A stretch of DNA of 64,000 bases from Chelativorans salis. GTDB taxonomy: Bacteria > Pseudomonadota > Alphaproteobacteria > Rhizobiales > Rhizobiaceae. The notes beneath the pieces were generated by a model. The model did no database searches, was not told where the DNA came from, and saw only the letters and a list, made by a program, of their open reading frames with translations. The DNA is taken from contig NZ_JAOCZP010000001.1 of the NCBI RefSeq assembly GCF_025336525.1, positions 682,001 to 746,000 on the forward strand, written 5' to 3'. The position numbers and the translations under genes are program-made. Of this stretch, positions 58,515 to 64,000 are shown in pieces; the stretch's first letter is position 1; the number at the start of each line of letters is the position of its first letter.

Positions 58515-59792
58515 ATGTCGATGCTAAAACGAACGCTGATTGCCGCGGGCGCGCTTGCCGCCTTTGCCGTGCCGGCCCTGGCGGCCGAGGTGAAGCTGGA
58601 GGGCTTTCATGCCAACCCGGCCTTCGCCCGCTTCCACGGCCCTATCGCCGAGGCTTTCATGAAGAAGCATCCGGAGATCGAGGTGACCTACCGCGCCACG
58701 TCTCCCAGCTACAACGAGGCGCATCAGCAGATTCTGCGCAGTGCGGTTACCAACGAACTACCTGATTTCTATTTCTCCGGTTATCACCTGCTGCCGGAGC
58801 TGGTGGAGACTCTGGAGAAGCGCGATCAGATCGTCGATCTCGGCAGCTTCCTAACCGAAGAAGGCGAGGACTTCGTGACGGAAAACTACGCCCCGCGTAT
58901 GCTGGCCCTGGGCCAGATCGAGGGCAAGCAATGGGGCCTGGCCTTCAACGCCTCTTCTCCCCTCATGTATTACAATGCCGATCTGGTGAAACAGGCGGGT
59001 GGCGATCCCGAGAACATGCCGTCCGACTGGGAATCCGTGATGGCGCTCGCCGCGAAGATCAACACGCTGGGTGACGACATCACCGGCATTTCCTACGATG
59101 TGGGCACCTGGCCCGACGACTGGCTGTGGCAAGCCGCGCTTTACCAGCAGGGCGCACGGCTGTTCGATGGTGAAGGCGATGTGGCTTTCGGTAATGAGGC
59201 CGGGCTGAAGAGCCTGGAGCTGTTCCGTACCTTCGTCACCGACGGCGGAATGCAGATCCTCGACTGGAACCAGTCGCGCCAGCAGTTCGGCGCAGGCAAG
59301 ACCGGCATCTTCTTCACCACCCCGGCGCACTTGACGGTGATCACCGACATGGTGGGGGACAAATTTGCGCTGCGCACCGCCCCCTTCCCTCTGGATGACA
59401 AGGGAGAGATGAGCGGCGTGCCCACCGGCGGCAATGCCGTCGTGATGCTGACCAAGGACGAGGCCAAGCAGAAGGCTGCCTGGGAATACATCAAATTCGC
59501 CACCGGCCCGGAAGCGCAGAAGATCGTCGTGGAAATGACCGGCTACCTGCCCACCAACCTGCGGACGGTGGAGACGGACTATCTCGGTGCCTTCTATGAT
59601 GCCAATCCCAACTATCGCACCGCCATCGACCAGATCGACCGTTCGCTCCCCTGGGTCGGCTATCCGGGCGGCCAGTCGGTGCGGGTCTGGAACACCCAGC
59701 GTGAGATCATCGCCGCTGTCATGCGCGGCGAGAAGACGCCGGAGGAAGGGCTTGAGGAAATGGTGCAAGCCACCAGCCAGATGATGAACTAA
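58515..59792 (+). CDS. ugpB: Extracellular solute-binding protein, UgpB type, 425 aa
   Basis: ATG 58515 with GGAGAA upstream; an upstream in-frame ATG at 58473 only adds sequence overlapping the permease gene. Signal peptide MSMLKRTLIAAGALAAFAVP, cleaved after ALA. Mature protein has family-1 binding protein blocks: IAEAFMKKHPEIEVTYRATS, LMYYNADLVKQAGGDPENMP, VPTGGNAVVMLTKDEAKQKA. Periplasmic receptor for a sugar or glycerol-phosphate-type ligand. The downstream GpdQ-like phosphodiesterase suggests glycerophosphodiesters (inference). Confidence 0.9.
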   Translation: MSMLKRTLIAAGALAAFAVPALAAEVKLEGFHANPAFARFHGPIAEAFMKKHPEIEVTYRATSPSYNEAHQQILRSAVTNELPDFYFSGYHLLPELVETLEKRDQIVDLGSFLTEEGEDFVTENYAPRMLALGQIEGKQWGLAFNASSPLMYYNADLVKQAGGDPENMPSDWESVMALAAKINTLGDDITGISYDVGTWPDDWLWQAALYQQGARLFDGEGDVAFGNEAGLKSLELFRTFVTDGGMQILDWNQSRQQFGAGKTGIFFTTPAHLTVITDMVGDKFALRTAPFPLDDKGEMSGVPTGGNAVVMLTKDEAKQKAAWEYIKFATGPEAQKIVVEMTGYLPTNLRTVETDYLGAFYDANPNYRTAIDQIDRSLPWVGYPGGQSVRVWNTQREIIAAVMRGEKTPEEGLEEMVQATSQMMN

Positions 59793-59847
59793 CCTCACAA
59801 CCCGGACTTTCTTGAAGGGAGGAGCGTTGCCCCTCCCTTTCTCTCGT

Positions 59848-59955
59848 CCAGAGCCATGGACGTGATTTCGGAATCACCTCCATGGCTCTAACTCTTTGTT
59901 TATCGCGGCGTTTGTGCCAAAAAACCGGCGTCCACTTTTCGGCACGCCGCTCTAG
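59848..59955. repeat. RIME-like palindromic intergenic element, about 108 bp
   Basis: Two large hairpins in sequence: arms AGAGCCATGGACGTGATT and AATCACCTCCATGGCTCT (59850-59889), followed by AACTCTTTGTTT, and a second with GCGGCGTTTGTGCC and CGGCACGCCGC, ending CTCTAG. Size and the CTCTTTGTTT joint match the Rhizobium-specific intergenic mosaic element family (RIME). It lies between the ABC operon and the phosphodiesterase gene and may also end transcription or protect the mRNA. Confidence 0.75.
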
Positions 59956-60792
59956 ATGGAAAGCGCAAAGATGCTCGTCGCCCAGATTTCGGACCTTCAT
60001 ATCAAGCCCCGTGGCCGGCTGGCCTATGGGCATGCGGACACCGCCGCGGCCCTTAAGCGCTGCGTTGCGGAGATCGGCCGCCTGCCCCAGAAGCCGGACC
60101 TCGTCCTCATGTCGGGCGACCTGACCGATGAGGGGACCGTGGAGGAATATGCGCATCTCCTCGATCTGCTCGCGCCGCTCAAGCAGACCATTCTTGCAAT
60201 CCCCGGCAATCACGACGAGCGCGAGGCCATGCGAGCGGCCTTTGCTCGAAGAGGATTTCTGCCAGAGAACGGCTACCTACACTTTGCCTATGACGATCCG
60301 GCTTTCCCGATTCGCATCATTGGGCTCGACACCATCGTGCCTGGCCGAAGCGGCGGCCTTCTCTGCCAGGAGCGCCTGTCATGGCTGGAGGCGCGGCTGG
60401 CCGAACAGCCGGAGCGGCCGACGCTGATCGCCATGCACCACCCGCCTTTCTCCACCGGCATCGCGCACATGGACGCCATCGGGCTAGAGGGCAAGGAGGG
60501 CTTCGCCGAGATCGTGCGGCAGCATCCCTCGGTCGAGCTTGTCACCTGCGGTCATGTACATCGGCTGGTCCGTGCAAGCGTGGGCGGCCGACCGACGCTG
60601 ATCTGCCCCGGCCCGGCACATATCGTCCATCTCGATCTCGACGAGGCGGCACCGGCTACCTTCCGCATGGAGCCGCCGGGATTCCTCCTGCATTGGTGGA
60701 ATGCGCACACGCTGATCACCCATCTGGTCCCGGTCGGGGATTTCGACGGGCCTTACCCCTTTTTCGACGAAACGGGCCAGCTTCTGGCGTGA
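59956..60792 (+). CDS. Class III cyclic-nucleotide/glycerophospho-diesterase (GpdQ/CpdA-like), 278 aa
   Basis: Binuclear metal motifs in order: AQISDLHIKPRG, MSGDLTDEGTVEEYAHL, AIPGNHDEREAM, ALIAMHHPPFSTGI-like (TLIAMHHPPFSTGI), CGHVHRLVRA. Length and the long central part are like GpdQ, which hydrolyses glycerophosphodiesters, rather than short CpdA. It stands in the same direction behind a Ugp-like importer, so it likely acts on the imported diester in the cytoplasm (no signal peptide). ATG 59956 or 59971 are possible. Confidence 0.85.
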   Translation: MESAKMLVAQISDLHIKPRGRLAYGHADTAAALKRCVAEIGRLPQKPDLVLMSGDLTDEGTVEEYAHLLDLLAPLKQTILAIPGNHDEREAMRAAFARRGFLPENGYLHFAYDDPAFPIRIIGLDTIVPGRSGGLLCQERLSWLEARLAEQPERPTLIAMHHPPFSTGIAHMDAIGLEGKEGFAEIVRQHPSVELVTCGHVHRLVRASVGGRPTLICPGPAHIVHLDLDEAAPATFRMEPPGFLLHWWNAHTLITHLVPVGDFDGPYPFFDETGQLLA

Positions 60793-61028
60793 GGGATTGC
60801 CCGGGTCCAATTTATCACCTGAGGACGAACCGCAAGAAGTTTTCCCGAGCGGTGTCTGTTCTCGGTCCGCTCTCCGTTCCCCGTCCTCTCGTGACCGTGG
60901 CGGGCGTGGCGCATTCCGTCGCCCGGATACTTGCTATCCAGTGCCAGCGAATGCATTCGGCGCGCGGCTTGAGTGCCTCACGTGCCGATGGCGAATCACA
61001 CCGGCACCGGAGTTCCGCTTCAGATCTA

Positions 61029-62237
61029 TCAGCCGCGCGAGCGCTCTTCGATCTTTAGGTTCGCGCCATCGGATCGAATCTCGATGGAAAGCGGGCGGCC
61101 CGTGGCGATGCGACCGTCAAACTCGAAGTAGATCTCATCCCTCGGGCGCAGGCTTCGCTCCGTCCGATCAACCCGGAAACGGCCGACCACTTCCCTGACG
61201 GCTCTGCGGACGTTGTCGGGAACGACTTCGAGCGGGATTGTTTCCTCGATCTCCTGGATATTGCCGGAGGCTGCCACGTCGACTTCGACGCGCCGTCCGC
61301 TCTCTCGCTCGGTTCCCGCAAACTCGAAGACGCGCTGCCCATCGTCAAAGCCATAGGCATAGGTCTCGAAATCCACAGTGGGCAGCGCCCTCTCAGCCCT
61401 CTGCAACATCCGCTGCACAGCCTCGCGGTCCGCCGTCTCACGTTCCCTTCGGCTTTCCGGGGGCTGGCCGTCCTGGCGCTCGGTTGCGCGGCTCTCGCGT
61501 CCATTCGTTTCCCCACGGCCCCGAAGCTCGTCCGGAATTCTCTGCGCCCCATTCTCCTCGGCCGGAGCAGCGCGGCTTTCGCGCCGCTCCGCTTCGCGTG
61601 CGCTTCTCGCCCGCTCAGCCCAGTTTTCCAAGCTCTCATCATCAGGCGGCGGAAGAGGCTCCCAGCGTTCCTCCGGTATGCTTGCCTCGGAAGCGCCATT
61701 CCCGTCGAGCCGTTCGTCTGTCGAGGTATCCTCTGCCACTTGGTCCGGCCGGTCTGGATGAAGTTCACCGCGGTCGAATCTGCGGCTGGCGGCGCGTCCG
61801 TCCCAGCCGAAAGACGGCCCCTCCTCGAAGGAAAGCCGGTTTGCGGCAGCCTGGCGGTCGCTCACTTCTCCCGGGGTCGGAGCCGGACTGACAGGTGGGT
61901 CGCTCATCGCATCGCGCGCCGGGCCATCGGTCGTTGTCGACGCAGTTTCCTCCGAGCGCTCCAGCATCGCCTCTGCCGCTTCCACCATCGTATCGCAACG
62001 GCGGGAATCATGGGCCACGATGCGAGCAGCGTCGAGCGCGGCCAGGGCAGCCTGCAACTGCTCTTCACTGAGACCCATTTCCGCCGCGGCGCCGGGGATG
62101 TTGCGCAGATCGGGAATCCGATCGGCGATCCTGTCGACTTTCTGGCGGCAATCGGAACGCGTCTCGCCTTCCTGTGCGGGTGCAAGAGCAGTCGAAAGCG
62201 CCAGCACCCCCAAGCCCGCTACAACAGCATGTTTCAT
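61029..62237 (-). CDS. Secreted acidic protein with C-terminal PepSY-like domain, 402 aa
   Basis: GGAG precedes ATG 62237. Signal peptide MKHAVVAGLGVLALSTALAP, then helices with LSEEQLQAALAALDAARIVA and a Cys pair (SDCRQKV and RRCDTM). Residues 95-280 are highly charged and Glu/Arg/Pro-rich, with no fixed fold expected. The C-terminus (about 285-402) carries two PepSY-like halves: FETYAYGFDDGQRVFEFAGT and VVPDNVRRAVREVVGRFRVD. PepSY domains bind peptides or inhibit proteases, so an extracytoplasmic inhibitory or binding role is possible. The 236 bases before 61029 hold nothing I recognise. Confidence 0.7.
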   Translation of the reverse strand: MKHAVVAGLGVLALSTALAPAQEGETRSDCRQKVDRIADRIPDLRNIPGAAAEMGLSEEQLQAALAALDAARIVAHDSRRCDTMVEAAEAMLERSEETASTTTDGPARDAMSDPPVSPAPTPGEVSDRQAAANRLSFEEGPSFGWDGRAASRRFDRGELHPDRPDQVAEDTSTDERLDGNGASEASIPEERWEPLPPPDDESLENWAERARSAREAERRESRAAPAEENGAQRIPDELRGRGETNGRESRATERQDGQPPESRRERETADREAVQRMLQRAERALPTVDFETYAYGFDDGQRVFEFAGTERESGRRVEVDVAASGNIQEIEETIPLEVVPDNVRRAVREVVGRFRVDRTERSLRPRDEIYFEFDGRIATGRPLSIEIRSDGANLKIEERSRG

Positions 62238-62597
62238 GATCGGTCTCCTTTTGGCGACGGGCGCTCCCGTCGCGAACTAACCGAAGGATTTCGGACGGCG
62301 AACCGGACCTCTCGTCGCTGGTCAGGCAGCGGCAATCTGCAAGCGCCGCTTTGCCGACCTGACCTGCTTCGTTGCAGGCCGTCCTGGGGCCCTCCGCCGT
62401 CCATACGACTGCCAACCGCGCCGGGCGTGCGTTGTTCCCAACGCCGCCGCGTGATGGAACTGGCATTGAGCAGACGCTCGAGATGCCGCACCGCAGCCGG
62501 ATCGAGGCGGTCGGCGGAATGCTGGCGACGTGCTCGATGATGAACTCATGCGTAAGACTGGAGAAGGACGCAGGCTTTGGCCAGCAGCCGTCAAAAC
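62238..62597. other. 360-base gap, no gene supported
   Basis: Lies between the PepSY-like gene and an IS630 remnant. Frames of 60-80 codons exist but without motifs; likely promoter region plus remains of the mobile element. Confidence 0.4.
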
Positions 62598-62777
62598 CGT
62601 GAGTCCATATCCGGCGGCGGTGAAGTAGTTTCGGCATTTGGTTGGCGAGAAGAGATTGCAGATATCTCCGATGGCGTTCCAGAGGGCATCGATGAACGCC
62701 GACCGGCAACAGAGAAGATCGTTCTCTCCAACCGCGAAGGAGGCCCGGAGCGTGTCATCGACATGGTCGAGGCGCGT
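62598..62777 (-). mobile_element. IS630-family transposase, C-terminal remnant
   Basis: The minus-strand frame reads [40 protein letters not shown] and [12 protein letters not shown]. The last block (P.eC.NYf.aAGY) is the usual end of IS630-type transposases. No DDE triad remains. It sits 14 bases after the stop of the GlxA-type regulator. Family call is tentative. Confidence 0.5.
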
Positions 62778-62790
62778 GCACCGGGGACGG

Positions 62791-63762
62791 TCAGAGCTCG
62801 GCATGCATCTCGCGGAACAGGCGCGGGGCGATCCCAAATCGGCGCTCGAACGCTTCGGAAAGGCGTGCTGCCGGAAACAGCCCGACTTGCGCGGCGACGG
62901 ATTTCAGAGAAAGCCTGCGCAAAAGGAGCATGCGGGCGGCATCCAGCCGCACCGTCTCGACGAAGCGCGCTGGCGTTTCGCCGGTTGCCGCGACGAACTT
63001 GCGATGGAAGGTTCGCTCGGTCAGGCCGGCACGGGCCGCCAGCGCCGGCACGTCCAGCGGTGCGTCGAGATTGGCCTGTATCCATCCGATCAGATCGGCG
63101 AACGGACTGTCTGCCTTTGCTTGTGCCTTCAACAACGGGCTGAACTGGGATTGATAGCCAGGACGCCGTGAATAGAGCACGAGCCGCTTGGCCACCTCAC
63201 CAGCGATTGCTGCTTCAAGGTCATGGGCGACAATGGCCAAAGCCATATCGATGCCGGTGGTCACCCCGGCCGAGGTCCAGAGCCGCCCGTCCACGACATA
63301 AAGCGCATCGGGATCGACGGTGACGGAGGGAAAGGCCTGGGCGAACGGCGCACAGGCATCCCAATGGGTTGCGACGCGATGGCCGTTGAGCAGCCCCAGG
63401 CTCGCAAGGATGAAACCGCCGGAACAGACCGAGCCGAACCTTTGCGCCCCGCGCGTCAATTGCGGGAGACATTCTCGCAATCCGGGGTCGGCTATTGCCG
63501 GCAACAGGCGCTCCCGTTCGGCGCCCGCAATCAGGAGCGTACCGATCGCCTTGCGCGCTAGCTCATCCGGACTTCGCGTATCGACAACAATTCCGCTGCT
63601 ACTCGTCACCGCCCCGCCTCCAGCCGAAACCAGATCGAGGCCGTAGAAGGGCAGCTTGCCGTGCTGATCCAAGGCGCGATTTGCGCTGTTGAAGACTGAG
63701 GCGGGCCCCGATGTGTCGAGAAGCTCGAAGCCAGGATAGACGATAAACACAACGTGATGCAT
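62791..63762 (-). CDS. GlxA-type transcriptional regulator (DJ-1/PfpI + AraC domain), 323 aa
   Basis: Start at ATG 63762 ([20 protein letters not shown]) is preferred, since an operator-like palindrome lies right upstream; ATG 63789 is possible. The N-terminal DJ-1/PfpI-like domain has [20 protein letters not shown] around the nucleophile elbow. The C-terminal AraC domain holds two helix-turn-helix units: [20 protein letters not shown] and [20 protein letters not shown]. It is divergent from the gene at 63858, a likely target. Confidence 0.88.
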   Translation of the reverse strand: MHHVVFIVYPGFELLDTSGPASVFNSANRALDQHGKLPFYGLDLVSAGGGAVTSSSGIVVDTRSPDELARKAIGTLLIAGAERERLLPAIADPGLRECLPQLTRGAQRFGSVCSGGFILASLGLLNGHRVATHWDACAPFAQAFPSVTVDPDALYVVDGRLWTSAGVTTGIDMALAIVAHDLEAAIAGEVAKRLVLYSRRPGYQSQFSPLLKAQAKADSPFADLIGWIQANLDAPLDVPALAARAGLTERTFHRKFVAATGETPARFVETVRLDAARMLLLRRLSLKSVAAQVGLFPAARLSEAFERRFGIAPRLFREMHAEL

Positions 63763-63797
63763 TGGCAGAAAATACAATGTTTCTGTCATTTCTGCCA
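63763..63797. promoter_or_regulatory. Inverted repeat, likely GlxA operator
   Basis: Perfect 9-base arms TGGCAGAAA and TTTCTGCCA, 17 bases apart, directly upstream of the regulator start (63762) and 61 bases before the divergent gene. Shape suggests binding of a regulator dimer. Confidence 0.5.
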
Positions 63798-63857
63798 GAG
63801 GCAAGTATTGATAGCTTTGGCGGCTGGCAGGGGCCCATAGTTGGAGAACCACTGATC

Positions 63858-64000
63858 ATGTCCGCACGGTATTTCATCTGGGGTGGGTTGGCGCTGATCG
63901 CGCTTTCGATGACAGGCTTCGGCGTCTGGATCTTCAGCTTGCCGCCGGCACAGGCGGCCGCCGAGGCGCCGCCGGTGGCGCAAAGCGAAATGGATGCCAT
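63858..64000 (+). CDS. Start of an exported protein, cut by window edge
   Basis: ATG 63858 with TTGGAG upstream. Visible part: a hydrophobic export or anchor segment (MSARYFIWGGLALIALSMTG), then a Pro/Ala-rich stretch PPAQAAAEAPPVAQSEMDA. The gene faces the GlxA-type regulator; such neighbours are often DJ-1/PfpI proteins, but the visible 47 residues do not decide it. Confidence 0.65.
   Translation, partial: MSARYFIWGGLALIALSMTGFGVWIFSLPPAQAAAEAPPVAQSEMDA

Overview
This is a GC-rich window from an alphaproteobacterium, most likely in the Rhizobiales (Hyphomicrobiales; Phyllobacteriaceae/Mesorhizobium-like). The clues are a RIME-like palindromic intergenic element, an NdiA-like/holin-X/DUF3618 stress operon, a PaoABC-type aldehyde oxidoreductase, many LysR/GntR/AraC/HxlR regulators with divergent targets, and Ugp-type sugar/glycerophosphate ABC genes. 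The genus cannot be fixed from sequence alone. No tRNA, rRNA or CRISPR array was recognised.

Layout. 0-9.7 kb: small detoxification and metabolic units, each with its own regulator: an SDR under a MerR-type promoter, an NTF2-like protein, a lactonase-like metallo-hydrolase beside an intact and a truncated DHFR-like gene, MerR/class IV aminotransferase, LysR/MFS exporter/aldo-keto reductase, and a GNAT remnant. 9.9-19.8 kb: a minus-strand cell-surface block with a giant DUF11 repeat protein (1854 aa), a frameshifted and truncated partner gene, a secreted phosphoesterase and a HupE/UreJ-like protein. 20.5-26.5 kb: small secreted or hypothetical proteins, a decayed response regulator, a PQQ-type sugar dehydrogenase and an intact OmpR/EnvZ-like pair. 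26.7-31.3 kb: paoABC-like molybdo-iron-sulfur-flavin oxidoreductase and a DoxX protein. 31.5-36.2 kb: HxlR with an NmrA-like reductase and a DsbA-like protein, then an NCS1 permease with a divergent GntR regulator. 36.4-41.8 kb: AraC, a cupin dioxygenase of the dihydroxyacetophenone type and an aldehyde dehydrogenase, followed by a graveyard of broken genes (SDR, livF tail, LysR tail, second aldehyde dehydrogenase, IS5). 41.9-48.5 kb: type II NADH dehydrogenase, a zinc-ribbon protein, a stress-envelope operon and DUF2254-MgtC-DUF421 membrane proteins. 48.7-53.6 kb: an accessory patch with a YedK remnant, two paralogous small proteins between repeats, a DUF2380 protein, a Type IIG restriction enzyme stump, a lipoprotein and an IS5 remnant. 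53.5-60.8 kb: HxlR/methyltransferase and a complete Ugp-like ABC importer with a GpdQ-like phosphodiesterase. 60.8-64 kb: a PepSY-like secreted protein, an IS630 remnant, a GlxA-type regulator and the start of a divergent gene.

How the genes work together. The most interesting functional link is a 26-base motif found upstream of the sugar dehydrogenase, of the two-component system and of doxX. It suggests one small regulon built around periplasmic oxidation. Otherwise the window is a mosaic of self-contained regulator-plus-enzyme modules separated by gene remnants, which points to repeated gain and loss. Functions come from motif recognition by eye and no database search was run.
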